Shown one piece after another: positions 21,178 through 32,793 of a DNA stretch of 64,000 bases. The notes beneath the pieces were generated by a model that was not told the DNA's origin, did no database searches, and saw only the letters and a list, made by a program, of their open reading frames with translations. Both the position numbers and the translations under genes were made by a program. The DNA comes from Cephalotrichum gorgonifer (taxonomy: Eukaryota > Ascomycota > Sordariomycetes > Microascales > Microascaceae). Each line of letters opens with the position of its first letter. Position 1 is the stretch's first letter. Location of the stretch: assembly GCA_900312665.1 (NCBI GenBank), contig ONZQ02000003.1, positions 144,648 to 208,647 on the forward strand, given 5' to 3'.

Positions 21178-22633
21178 ATGGTAGTTCGAGGCCTGGCTTT
21201 CCCCCGACAGGCGCGGAGCCTGGCGCCAAGAGGGTGGAAGGAAGGCAGCCATGAGGTCTCAATAAGCCCGAGATCACCCCCGCCGACGAGGCGTTACCAA
21301 CACAATCTTCGCGCCGCGTCGCGTGCGCTCTCGACGCAGCATGGAGCCACGGCACAGAAGACGAAGCCGCGCACGGCGCTGTTCTTCCCAGGTAAGTTAC
21401 AGCCCGATACAATACCTGTAGCGCCTCCCGCCTCGCGGTGCTGCCGCCAGCCCCTCCTCCGGCGCCCTTCCACGCTCAGCTGCGGGGGCACATGTGCAGC
21501 GGTAGGCTGACCCATCTCGGACATGACCAGGCCAGGGCGTGCAGAAAGTAGGCATGCTCACCCCGTGGCTCGAGACCTTCCCTAAGACGGCCAAGCCCAT
21601 CATCGAAGAGGTCGACGAGTGCCTGGGCTTCAAACTCTCCGACATAATCCAGAATGGCCCCAGCAAGGTCCTGACCGCGACGCCCAACGCCCAGCCCGCC
21701 ATAATGGCCACATCCGTCCTCATCCTCCGCGTACTACAGCGCGAGTTCGGCTTCGACATCCCCTCGCGCGTGGACGTCACGCTGGGCCACTCCCTCGGCG
21801 AGTTCGCGGCCCTCGTGGCGGGCGGGTACATGGAGTTCGAGGACAGCCTGTACATACTCCAGAAGCGCGCGACCGTCATGGCGGAGGCGACGAGGGCGGC
21901 GGTGGAGAAGTACGGGGGCGACTACGGGATGGTGGCCATCGTCACGGAGCCGGCGTACCTCCCGCGCCTCATAGCGGCCGTGGACGACTTCGTGGGCCAC
22001 GGGTCCTCCGCGGGGTCCAAGGCCGAGAGCAGCTCCGACGTGGCGCCGATCGAGCAGGTCCTCATCGCGAACGTCAACTCGAAGAACCAGATAGTGCTGA
22101 GCGGGAACATCGCCAAGATCAAGACGCTCGTGGCCCACGTGCGCCAGTTCGTCGGCCACGACCCCCGCGCCGTGAGGCTGAACAGCGACTCGCCCTTCCA
22201 CAGCCCCATCATGCTCCCCGCCGTGTCCGTCATGCGTAAGCTCCTGGCGCGGAAGAGCCGCGTGAAGGGCAGGGAGGACAGGGACGTTGTCACCTTCCCG
22301 GGCACGATACCCTGCGTGTCCAACCTCAGCGCGAGGCCGTTCCGGGACAAGGAGGATGTGAAGGACCTGCTGGCGAGGCAGGCCGTCGAGACGGTGAGGT
22401 GGTGGGACAGCATCAGGTACCTAGACCAGGAGGAGCACGTGCGGAGGTGGATCGGGATCGGGCCCGGGAAGGTCGGGAGGAACCTCGTGGGCAAGGAGGT
22501 CGGGATCCGGGGGAAGGACGTGGTGAAGGGCGCGGGCGTGTGGGCCATCACCACGCCGCAGGATATCGAGGAGGTGTTGCGCGGGCTCGAGGAGACGGAG
22601 TGCGTCATCGATGACCCGGAGGATCAGTGGTAA
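21178..22633 (+). CDS. MCT1: Mitochondrial malonyl-CoA:ACP transacylase
   Basis: Two exons, 21178-21391 and 21531-22633, give 438 residues. The intron has GTAAGT, a CTGAC branch and CCAG, and the junction forms ALFFPGQGVQKVGML, the conserved FabD start. An in-frame ATG at 21103 is possible, but the Arg/Ser-rich sequence after 21178 already looks like a mitochondrial presequence. The acyltransferase nucleophile is Ser159 in TLGHSLGEFAAL. The partner is His295 in DSPFHSP. NVNSKNQIVLSG is the usual binding segment. The enzyme moves malonyl from CoA to the acyl carrier protein of mitochondrial type II fatty acid synthesis, the pathway that supplies the octanoyl precursor of lipoate. Compared with bacterial FabD it has about 60 extra residues at the N-terminus. 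Highly GC-rich, biased codons. Confidence 0.93.
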
Positions 22634-23207
22634 TACTCCGGGGGGCGGGGGGCGCGTGTTTCTTTAATTTTCTCTTCTCCATGTCTACGAGTATATGAGT
22701 ACGGGCGTAGCGGGCTTTCTTCTTACATTCTTACATATTACCTTCGCGGGCACGAACATGGCGGCAAAAGCGGGGGGTGGGGTCTACAGGCCGCGGGACG
22801 GTGTGATTGTAAACTATTAATACAAAGTCCAGAGCGAATTGAGTTGAACTGAATGAAAGGCTTGTATTACAGCTTCTCCGGCTGTGAGTCTTCATGGTAT
22901 TAGTGACGATAGTTACGAAGACATCGTACTGTGTATCGCCAGAACTTGCACGGTCAGCCAGGGTGGCCATTAAACACTGTGACCTTTTCGACCTCTCCCA
23001 TCATCCCCTGAGCCCCACCAAACCTATTAACCACCCAACACCTACGAATACGTCGATCGACCTCTCGAATTCCTACCGAACCACCAAACGAACCCGCGAA
23101 ACCTACCTGCCGACGACGAGACCACTTCGAGGTACTCCTAAGCCCGACAGGAATACGGCCCCCATACAATTCCACCTCCCCTAGCTCACACACACACGCC
23201 CTAAGCC
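22634..23207. other. Intergenic, MCT1 / epsilon-COP
   Basis: 574 bases. The 3' part (22990-23200) is C-rich with many ACC/CCT words typical of a 5' leader, ending in a short CA run just before the epsilon-COP ATG. No gene. Confidence 0.5.
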
Positions 23208-24461
23208 ATGGACCCCTTCTCCACGGAAAGCGAGCTCTTCGCGATCCAGTCCCACTTCCAACAAGGCCAGTACGCCTCCGTGGTCTCCTACGACACCTCC
23301 TCCCTCTCTCCCGAGAACCACCTGGCCGCGAACGTCCTCGTCCTCCGCGCCAAGATCGCCCTGGGCCAGGCGGAGGAGGTGCTCGCCGAGACGGACGGTG
23401 CCGAGGAGCCGGAGCTCCAGGCCGTGGGGGCGCTGGCGCTGAGCGAGACGGGCAAGGCGGAGGAGGCGGCAGCGAAGGTGGAGGAGCTCGTGGGCGGGCA
23501 CGGCGAGAACGCGACGGTGCAGGTCCTCGGCGGGATAGTGCTGTTCCGGGCCGGGAACGGCGAGGAGGCGCTCGCGGTGCTGGGGAAGCACGAGGGGAAC
23601 CGTAGGTCGTCGCCCGAATATGTCCCCTGACTTTCCTTTGTTTGTTTGTTTTCGTGATTGATGCAGGCGGGGATGTTGGGGTGGGAAGCTTGGATGTCGC
23701 GGCGTTAAGAAGCTCTAGCTAACGAATGTTTGGGGGATGAAATAGTCGAAGCCGTCGCTCTGATCGTTCAGATCCACCTCGCACAGAACAGGAACGACCT
23801 CGCCCTTAAGGAGGTCTCGGCCGCGAGGCGGTGGGCGCAGGATAACCTCCTCGTCAACCTCGCCGAGGCGTGGGTTGGACTCAGGCTTGTAAGAACTCCC
23901 CCTTCCACCATTCCTTTCTCCTCTCCGCCAAACCCGACCTCGTGTAGCAGAACAGCAGATATTCTAACGGGACAATCGTGGCTGGTTCAGGGCGGTGAAA
24001 GGTACCAGCAGTCGTTCTACGTGTTCGAGGAGCTCGCCCAGGCACCCTCCACCTCGTCTGCCCGCACACTCGTCTCGCAGGCCGTGGCTGAGTTGCACCT
24101 GGGCCGCCTGGAGGAAGCGGAGTCGGCGCTCGAGCAGGCTGTCAAGGCGGAGCCACAGAATGCGGACGCCATTGCCAACTTGCTCGTCCTATCTGTCATT
24201 TCAGGAAAGGATGCCGCGGCGGCCACAGAGTACGTTGTTACCCGCCCCACCCCCTTGAATCCTCAATTCCCCGATCGTCTCCATTTCTGGCCCCGTTACC
24301 CGGAACTTCGTGTGTGTTTTTCGGGTAGAAGCTAAATAACTTTGGTATATAGAAACTTGAAGGCTGTCGACCCCAGCCACGCCTTCCTGACGGATTTGGA
24401 GGAGAAGTCGGCGCTGTTCGACAAGGCGGCTCAGAAGTTTAGCGCCAAGGTCTCGGCGTAG
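23208..24461 (+). CDS. SEC28: Coatomer (COPI) epsilon subunit
   Basis: Four exons (23208-23601, 23746-23888, 23991-24229, 24353-24461) give 294 residues. Every junction has GT-AG signals and keeps the frame, with a GCTAACG branch in intron 1. The protein starts MDPFSTESELFAIQSHFQQGQY and is built of alpha-helical TPR-like repeats: ENHLAANVLVLRAKIALGQ, AVALIVQIHLAQNRNDLALKE, HLGRLEEAESALEQAVKAEPQNADAIANLLVL. It ends with the family tail HAFLTDLEEKSALFDKAA. This is the epsilon-COP architecture and normal length. In yeast Sec28 stabilises alpha-COP in the coat that carries Golgi-to-ER retrograde traffic. Its 3' end faces the HAD hydrolase gene 290 bases away. Confidence 0.94.
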
Positions 24462-24750
24462 AGGCTCGGGATTCTTTGGTGTGTGGTGAAAACGGGCTGG
24501 CTCGTGAGCGTGTTGGGGGAAGAAATATCAAATCACTTCAATAGAGTAACGATTTAAGGGAGCAACGTCATTTTCTTTCCTATTGCCCAAACCATGAGAC
24601 GATCGGATGTGGGGGGTGGGCCTGGTCCATGGCAGGCCAGCCATCTTTAGATAACGGCCGGGTATTTTCCGAGAATATGATGGATACACGAGTCTATGCT
24701 GTGCTCGGCGCGTTAAGATGGAATATTTACAGGGATCCCCGACTCGCTAA

Positions 24751-25706
24751 CTATATCTTCGCCTTGACCGCCGCTTCCCTCCTCGGCTCGATGGGTATCT
24801 TCGGATGCGCGCCAGCCAACGCCAGCCCCGTGACCTGCTCGAGGTGGTCCACGGCCTCGTACGCCCTCCCCAGGGGCACCTTGAACGTCCGGAAGCCAAA
24901 GTTGCGCGCGGCCTTCAGGTTCTCCCCTATGTCGTCGAAGAACAGCACCTCGCCCGCCTCGATCCCCCCACCCTCGCCGCCCCGCTGGTTCTCCGCCGCG
25001 AACTCATTCGCCGTCCGCAGCGCGAGCTCGTAGATCCTGGGATCCGGCTTCCTGAGCCCCACGTGCGCGGACGAGACGAAGAAGTCGAAGACCTGCCTCA
25101 CGGGGTCCTCGCTCAGCCCGCTGGCGAGCTCGTGGTCTGGGGGGAAGACGACGGTGTTGCTCAGCGCGCCGAGGATGTACTCGCCGCTCTCCCTGAGGGC
25201 CCTCAGGGCGGGGTACATCCAGGGGTCGGGGGACCTGGACACGGTCATCATCTGGTGGAAGAGAAAGTCCGTGTCCATGGCGGGGACGGGGGGCACAGCC
25301 CGGGGGAGGCTCGGGTCCCTGGCCTGCTGGGACGCGTAGAAGTCGGCCCAGCGGGAGGGGTCGTGCAGGTCGCTCTTGAAGCCGGCGAAGAAGGCGGCGT
25401 CCATGGGGATGCTGCCCGTCTCGAGGCGGTGCCAGAAGCCGGTGGGGGAGGTGCGGGATAGGGAGTAGTTTACCCAGCCCGGAGGGATCCCCTGGCTGAG
25501 CTCATAATCGAGGATTGCCTGAAAGGGCGAGAGGACCTGGTGTTGCTGAATTTAGCGGGGTGGTTTTGAGTGTATCCGGTGCGGAGTTCACTTACACAAA
25601 CGCCTCCCACATCGAAGAGGAGTACCTTTGGCTTCTTAGAATCAGGCATTTCTTCGTCAATGACATTCAAAACGTGTTTTACAACCGCTGTATCTTCTAA
25701 ATCCAT
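24751..25706 (-). CDS. HAD-superfamily hydrolase (epoxide-hydrolase N-domain / sEH-N-like)
   Basis: Two exons, 25706-25596 and 25536-24751, give 298 residues. The 59-nt intron (GTAAGT to CACCAG) joins LLFDVGGVC to VLSPFQAILDYE, the usual junction of this family. Catalytic landmarks: nucleophile Asp32 in LLFDVGGV (the second Asp of DxD is Gly, as in haloacid-dehalogenase-like epoxide hydrolase N-domains), motif II GALSNT, motif III Lys in GLRKPDPRIYELAL, and motif IV FFDDIGEN. All key residues are therefore present. These enzymes are phosphatases or dehalogenases with small substrates; the substrate is not predictable. The C-terminal hydrophobic piece (LALAGAHPKIPIEP) is short. The start is the ATG at 25706; the upstream in-frame extension looks non-coding. 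Confidence 0.9.
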
Positions 25707-26186
25707 TATTGTATAGACTCGAAATAGAATGGCGCGGGACGTTGCCAGATGGACATGTTGAGCCGGCAAGCGTCAGTGCAGTACACCCGGTTCCGACGCG
25801 ACATACCTCGGCAAGGTGTTCACCGTAATAGTAGGTGAGACCAGTCCGGAGCCGATGTCGAGCTCACGCAGCGGGGACCATGACAAGGGTAAGGTCGGGA
25901 GGTACTCATATCCGTAATATTATGTAATCATATGGTTCGGGAGGCACAGCCGTTCTTCTCCATTCACTACGATTAGCCCCCACCTTGAGTAGGATGGAGG
26001 GGCAGTCACGTGTGCGGCACCGACCAAAGTTACAGCGTCCTGCAGAAGCCCCACCAGAATCAATTTAGGGCAACAGAGGGAAAAGGCCGATCCGTCCACA
26101 GAAATTTACACGATCCTTCTCCAACCTCAACCACCAACCAAACAGACTTACATTTTGCTGAGCGATCGCCGGCCAAGTCAGTCAAG
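25707..26186. promoter_or_regulatory. Divergent promoter, HAD hydrolase / RPL5
   Basis: 480 bases between the two start codons. CAGTCACGTG at 26003-26012 combines CAGTCAC, close to the HomolD box (CAGTCACA) found in ribosomal protein promoters of several fungi, with the palindromic E-box CACGTG. It lies about 180 bases before the RPL5 ATG. The sequence is seen directly; its use as an RPL5 element is an inference. Confidence 0.55.
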
Positions 26187-27338
26187 ATGGTAAGTTAATG
26201 ATGATTGCTTCGCTCTGACTCTGTATGGAGTCGGAGCGGGCAATGCGGCCTGGCAGAAATGCCACACACACACACACACACAAAGCGGCGAGTCCATGCA
26301 AGATGCTTCGGACCGCATGTCTGAAGCGCAAATTGCTGATTCGTTTGGATGGAATAGGTGTTCAAGATCCAGAAGAGCAGCGCATACTACAGGTAAGCAT
26401 GAGCACCATTGTTTTCTGGGGGAGGGTAGAAAGGGGCGCCTTTTGCTAACGTTTTTGCTTTCTCGCTCAGTCGCTACCAGACCAAGTACAAGCGCAGGAG
26501 GGAGGGAAAGACCGACTACTACGCCCGCAAGCGCCTCATCACCCAGGCGAAGAACAAGTATGGCGCTCCCAAGTACCGCCTCGTCGTCCGCTTCACCAAC
26601 CGCGACATCATCATGCAAGTCGTGACGTCCGAGATCACCGGCGACAAGATCTTCGCCTCCGCATACTCGCATGAGCTCCGCGCCTACGGCGTTGAGCACG
26701 GTCTTACCAACTGGGCCGCCGCCTACTGCACCGGTCTCCTGATCGCCCGCCGTGTCCTCAAGAAGCTCGGCATCGACGAGACCTTCGAGGGTGTCGAGGA
26801 GGCCGACGGTGAGTTCACCCTCACCGAGGCCGCCGAGACCGAGGACGGCGAGCGCCGCCCCTTCAAGGCCTTCCTCGACGTCGGTCTTGCCCGCACCTCC
26901 ACCGGTGCCCGCGTCTTCGGTGCCCTGAAGGGTGCCTCCGACGGTGGCATCTTCGTGCCCCACTCCGAGAAGCGCTTCCCCGGCTACGACATCGAGACCA
27001 AGGAGCTCGATGCCGAGGTCCTCCGCAAGTACATCTTCGGCGGCCACGTCGCTGAGTACATGGAGACCCTCGCCGACGACGATGAGGAGCGCTACAAGAG
27101 CCAGTTCCAGAAGTACATCGACGACGACATCGAGGCCGACGGTCTCGAGGACCTGTACGCCGAGGCCCACAAGGCGATCCGTGAGGACCCCTTCAAGAAG
27201 TACGAGAGCGACGCTCCCAAGAAGACCAAGGAGGAGTGGAAGGCCATCTCCAAGAAGTTCAGGACCTCCAAGCTCACCAAGGCCCAGAGGGAGGAGAACG
27301 TCCAGAAGAAGATTGCCGAGCTCCGCGAGGCTGCCTAA
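26187..27338 (+). CDS. RPL5: 60S ribosomal protein L5 (uL18)
   Basis: Three coding exons: 26187-26189, 26358-26392 and 26471-27338, giving 301 residues. The first coding exon is exactly the ATG, followed by a GTAAGT donor. The second encodes VFKIQKSSAYY, and the third begins inside a Ser codon and continues SRYQTKYKRRREGKTDYYARKRLI. The rest is colinear with eukaryotic L5: APKYRLVVRFTNRDI, AYSHELRAYGVEHGLTNWAAAYCTGLLIARR, FLDVGLARTSTGARVFGALKGASDGG, and the basic C-terminal helix. L5 binds 5S rRNA with L11 and enters the pre-60S particle as the 5S RNP. Codon use is very strongly biased to C-ending codons, as expected for high expression; that bias leaves a long empty frame on the opposite strand. 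Introns early in the gene are typical of fungal ribosomal protein genes. Confidence 0.97.
26263..26282 (+). repeat. (CA)10 microsatellite in RPL5 intron 1
   Basis: Ten CA dinucleotides inside the first RPL5 intron (26190-26357). Simple repeat; likely polymorphic between strains. Confidence 0.95.
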
Positions 27339-28990
27339 ACGGTTTCTTTTCTGGTGTTCAAAATCAAAAGGGGTTGGGTCGGTGGGATTCATGGCATGTG
27401 GCACATTTGAGCCGGGTATCGAGGTCAACGTTTACGCTGTTCAGGAGTTTAAGAGGAATTTTAGCATGACTTTTCGACGTCTACGAATTGAGACGTTACC
27501 AAGACAATCCGAAGCTTTCCATGAACCAAGATCCTAAAAGTCGCACATTATTGTTTTGTCCTGTTCAACTGCGGTGCTTCCGTATTCTCGCCACTGCTTA
27601 TGAGATCAGAATCCGTATTGTTGCTTTGTAATCACTGTCGCGTGAGCGAGCGCAGGAGGGGGAGGAACCATCCGCCCGGGGGACCGACTGGCTCACGAGA
27701 TGCAGCTCACAAGACTGCCGGAATAGAAGGTCCTAGATGGATGGGAAAGGGGCAAACGACGGTGTTAGCCACACCGGGATGGTTCAGGGGTTTAAGGGTT
27801 CGCATTTTCTAGGGGTGGGTGGGTGGTGGGTTCAAAGCCGAAGGACTCGTATGGTGGTATTCAACAGGTTTCTTTCGGAACGGCAAATGTCCGAGTTTTG
27901 TCCATACCTACCTGCCAAGACCCTATCGCAGATAGATTTTCAATGGTGACATCATGAACAGTGTAATAGGTGTTGAGTGTGACTATTAGGTGGTGGGTGT
28001 GACCGGGGTTAAAATCCTCCAAGGAGAGGAGGGTGCACTTGTTGTACACTGTACCCCGGTTCGGTCCCCACTGCGGCAATTGGGTGGCCCAGAAGAGAAC
28101 GGACGGAGCGTGGCTTTTTTTATTAGCTTCTGCCGAGTCTCACTCGAGTCCGATGATGAGATTCACCACTCATACAAGATGATATCAATGAGTTTACTCG
28201 TGGATGAAACAGACTACTCGTATGGCTGGTATGGTTATAACCATGCTGACCATCCGCGTATGCCGTGATAATACTAATACTGATAACGGTTCCCTCGTAA
28301 AGTCTAGTACTTGTACTTGCACGGCGAGAAGAGGGTAACAAGCTTGGCCCCTGCTCTGATGCAATTCGTAGAGGAAAACCCCACCGCCCGCCCAGTCCAC
28401 AGCATAAGATGAGTGTGGCGACGTCGGACCCCACGAATCCAAGGGTACCATAGCCCACCCCAACTGCGATGTACTTGTGAAGGGTACAAAGTACTCTTAC
28501 TCATAGGGCCAGTTTCCGTGCTATTGTCACCGTCACCCCACCACCCACAGGTACATGCCCGCTGTAACCATAGCTAAATGGGGTGGCCGACGGCCCCCTG
28601 GTCCAGGCTCTCGTACACCTCCGATCCCCCCCGAAGTTGCCTTTCCAGCTGGTATTAGCTCTCCTCAAGCAAATAAACCCAAACACCACAACCTTCCAAG
28701 AGCATATACTAGTAGCCGTATTCCTTGCACTTGTCGCCTCGCCGACTCTCGAGCTCACCCTTCTTGTATTACCACACACGAGGAATCACTTCCCCTTCCA
28801 ACCATCATGGCCAAATCAGTCTAGCTACGATCTTGTCCCTCTCGACAGAGATACATACATATTGTCCGCCGGTACATTACTCATCTCGGACACCAGCAAC
28901 CATCGCAGGCGTATAGTCGCAGCCGCAGCTGCAGTCGTGTGTACCTGATCGAACATCCCCACCGACTCAAGAGCCGATTTTAGATTCAAG
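27339..28990. other. Intergenic, RPL5 / LRR protein
   Basis: About 1.65 kb. It should include the RPL5 3' UTR and the LRR gene promoter. Open frames are short, and none continues across plausible introns into known sequence. The final 60 bases before 28991 read as an A/T-rich leader. Nothing further recognised. Confidence 0.5.
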
Positions 28991-31900
28991 ATGGCAGACG
29001 TGCTCGGGGTGGACGTTAGTTGGATGGCTCACGGGCCTTCAAAGGGTGCGTATCCCCATCACTCATCTCTAAGTTGTTCTGCCCGTTACGGCCCTGACCA
29101 GAGATGTTCCTCTTCCCCCTTCCCCGCTCCTCTATATATGTACGCTTTCAAGGCGAACAACACACTATGAACCTCGATCTTCCCTCCCGTTCCCTTGGGC
29201 TCGCCCCATGGCAAGTAGTATCGTGACAGAACTGACATCTCCTTGCAATAGACAAAGCCCCGAAGAACGCGACCTCCTCCTCCCAGCCGAAGAGCACGCA
29301 GAAACCACCACAGCAACCCCGCCAGCCCATAGGCTCACCCCCACCCCCGACGGCGACCACAGCGACGTCGACCACAACTGCGACCTCGGCGCAGCAGAGG
29401 AATTCCCCGCCTCGCCCGAACTCGACCGGCGCCAACAATGGTGTAAAGACCGACGAGGCGACGCCGTCTACACCTATACCCATCCCCTGGTCCCGCCCGA
29501 GCCGCAGCAACTCCCTCGATCGCAACTCCGCCTCGCCATCGCCGTCGCCATCATCCCAGAGGCGCTCCTCATGGTTCTCCAACATATCCTCCAAGTTTTC
29601 GCCCTCCACCCCGCCGTCGCTCGCGCCCGCCGACAATCAACCCCAGGGACAGCCGAAACCTGTAGCGCCGAAGAGCGCGGTGCTAGTCTCGGGCGCGAAG
29701 CAGCAGGGCGACGCGCCGTACACCCCCGCGCCTCCACGGGCGAACTCGGGCAACATCCTCGGCCTCTTTAGGCGACTGTCGACGTCCGCCGCCGGGCTAG
29801 GACAGGGCATCCGGGGCAGCCACGGCCTGGTGGAGCGCAAGGTCCTGAATGTCGATGCTGAGCGCGAGAGGTGCAAGATTGACGAGCTGAACCAGGCGAA
29901 GCTGAGGAGAGTGGCGTTCTGTGTCGATGTCGAGATTGCGCCCCAGCCGAAGTATACCGACGGAAAATCGGCACGGAAGGGAGCCGACGCTCAGGCGGAC
30001 AAAAATGGCGCCAAGGCAACCGCGGTAAACGGGGTGGCCAAGGACGCAGCCTCGGGTGAGGTGGCGAACGCGTCCGCGGCCAAGGCGGCGAAGGAAAAGG
30101 AGAAGGAAGAGAAAAAGGAAAAGGAAAGCGACGCGGTAAAGAAGAGGAAGGAGAAGAAGAAGAAGAGCGAGGAGGAACGGAAGGCGCGGAAGGAGAGTAA
30201 GAGGAAGCTGGCCGAGGCCAATGGCATGGTGCCGATGGAAATACGCAGGTCGAGCAGCGACTCTTCCGTCGCCAGCGAGGGCGCGCCCGACCCCAATCCC
30301 AAAGTCTCGTACCTGCCGACGATAAATCCCGTGAGGATATACCGGCGGTGTTGCCAGCTGCGGGAGACGCCCATCCTCAAGAAGATCACGGAGCAGCTCA
30401 TGGATACCTCGAACTGCTCGTTGGAGAGCGGCGTCGTGGAGAAGCTCGACCTCTCTGGGTACTGGATGCAGCTGCCCGACCTCGTCACCCTCGGCGACTA
30501 CCTAGCCGTCGTCCCCGTCAAGGAAGTCTTGCTCGAGGGCTGCGGCCTGACGGACGAGGGGCTGAGGGTGGTGCTCGCGGGCATACTCGCGTCGAAGAAA
30601 CCCGACGCCAGGAGGCGGAGGTTTGCAAACTACACCGACCACTCATCCCGCGGTGGTGTCACAGAACGACTGGTCCTCAAGGACAATAAGATCGGGCCTG
30701 AGGGATGGAGACACCTGTGCTTGTTCATCTACCTGTGCCGCTCGATCAAACAGCTCGACCTCTCCGGCATTCCCTTCCCAAAGCCAGCCGTGCAGCGTGC
30801 CCAGCAGCAGAGTGGCGAGCAACCGCTGTCTCCTCTCTCCGCTGCCCATGCGCCGTTGGACATCTCGCACCTCCTGTCGAGGTCGCTAGCGGAAAGGTTG
30901 GCCGGGTCGACGCTCGAACTCCTCAACCTGGGCGATACGAATCCTGCGACTGAGCAGCTCGGAGTGATAATCGACGGCGCCATTCAGTGCGGGCTCCGCA
31001 GGCTAGGTCTCGCACACAACAGCATAGACTCGGAGGGAGTGCGGCATGTCATCAGGTATCTTGAAGCTGGCAAGTGCGAAGGATTGGACCTAGGCGGGAA
31101 TGACCTCAGCCAGCACGTCGAGGAGATCGTAGCGGCCATACCCGAGAGCCATGGGCTGTGGGCGCTCAGCCTGGCGGACTGCAATCTGCAGCCTGCGTCG
31201 GTCTGCAAGGTCTTCCCGGCCCTGGTAAAACTCAGGGACTTCCGGTTTATCGATTTGTCTCATAACCAAGAGTTGTGCAAGTCGGACAAGCTAATACAGG
31301 TCCTAAGGAGGTTAGTCTAGCATACCCCCCCTTGTACATTCCCCTTCTTTTGACCCGAAGCTGACAAGCGTAGGTATCTGCCCAAGATGGAATATCTCAA
31401 GCGCATCCATTTGGCCGATGTGTCCATGTCTGCTGATCAGGCGATTGCACTCGCGGAGATCCTACCCGAAGTTCCGCAGCTGGCCCACATAACGCTGGTC
31501 GGAAACCCCGAGCTGGCCAAGCTCGCCGAGACCCAGTCCAAGGGAGACCACGGGGACGCAGGCGCCGTTCACGCCTCGGAGGCCTGCGCACTCTACGCCT
31601 CGTATCTGGCGGCCGCCCGGGTATCCAAAACGCTCATCTCTATCGAGCTCGACGTCCCAACCGAGGACTCCTCGGAGGTTGTCAAGGCTTTAAATAAGCA
31701 GATAGTAGCCTACCTCCTCCGCAACATGGAGCGCCTCCAGGTCGGCGACCTAGGGGACATGACGACGGGAGAGAGCGTACCCTACCCCGACGTCCTCGCG
31801 CACCTAGTCGGCTACGACGATAACAACCAGGGCGAGCCCGGGGCGGACGAGTCGGCGCCCGATGAGGACTACGTCATCGGTGGGACGGGCGTGGTCAAGG

Positions 31901-32793
31901 CGCTAGTGTGCTGTCTCAAGAGTCGAGGCGGGGACGACGACGCCTCGAAGGTATCCGGCCTCGGCCTACCCAGGGACCTGGACCTAGATGCCGAGACGGC
32001 CGGGAGCGGAACCACGACGCCGAGGCCTAGGATGCCCCCAGGCGACATGTCTAAGCACCTCCTCTCTAGCGCGAGGAAGATCCGCGCTCGGCTGCAGCCC
32101 GCGCTCGCCAGGGCGAGGAGGGACTCGACGCACAGCGTCGACGACCTGCGGAAGCTCTCGTTCCTGGACCAGACGCTCAGCGGGATCATCAAGCGCTTCG
32201 AGGATGAGTTCCCCGAGACGAGGGAGCCGGACATTTCCCTGCTAGAGGAGCTACAGGCGGATGACGACGGTGGAAAGGAAGAGGAGAAGGAGGGGGCGGA
32301 GGAGGAGGAGAAGCAGGGCGGGAAGGAGGGAGACGCGGAGAAGGACAAGGAGTCGGAGGGCGAGGACGGTGCCGTCGGTCTCCGCATCCGCCCCGTCTCG
32401 GTGCAGTCTTCCTCATCATTGCATAACATCACTCGCTCCCTCGATAGCGAGGAGGGTAAGAGTCTGAGGCTGGGCCACCATTTCCGCACCTCGATCGTCC
32501 ACTCGCCCGAGAAGTACGCCGAGGTGCTCCTCGCGAGCGTGGACGACGTCGAGAGCGACCCCCAGCTGATGCAGGTACTGAGCGAGATGATAAAAGACAT
32601 GAACGACCCGGAACTGGAGCGCCTCGTAAAGGAGAAGGGCCCTGCCAGAGTGTTCCGGGAGGATAGGGCGCGGGTGGTGGAGGGGCTTCGAGAGATGGAC
32701 CCTGACCACTGGGAGGTCTTTAAGGAATCCCAGGTGATGGCGAGAGAGAACGTGTTGGTCGGGAGGGAGGAGAAGAGGAGCGCTGTCGAATAG
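28991..32793 (+). CDS. Large leucine-rich-repeat (RNI-like) protein with disordered N-terminus
   Basis: Three exons (28991-29045, 29252-31310, 31374-32793) give 1177 residues. Exon 1 encodes MADVLGVDVSWMAHGPSKG. Intron 1 (GTGCGT to CAATAG) joins directly to DKAPKNATSSSQPK. Residues 20-170 are a Pro/Ser/Thr/Gln linker containing RRSSWFSNISSKFSP. Residues 260-345 are a highly charged Lys/Glu coiled-coil or linker. From about 375 to 815 come irregular LRRs of ribonuclease-inhibitor type (VVEKLDLSGYWMQLPDL, TERLVLKDNKIGPEGWRHL, IKQLDLSGIPFP, LRRLGLAHNSIDSEGVRHV, CEGLDLGGNDLS). The C-terminal third is acidic and Ser-rich. Fungal homologues are often labelled 'MAP-homologous protein 1' or 'cell wall biogenesis protein', but I recall no direct functional proof. 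A scaffold role is likely. The frame and junctions are consistent throughout. Confidence 0.88.

Noticed and set aside
24805..25461. 218-codon open frame on the plus strand
   Set aside because: Antisense to the HAD hydrolase, whose four catalytic motifs are intact.
26178..27428. 416-codon open frame on the minus strand
   Set aside because: It is exactly antisense to RPL5. Strong C-ending codon bias in the ribosomal gene removes stops from the opposite frame; the predicted protein is low-complexity Leu/Gly/Val.
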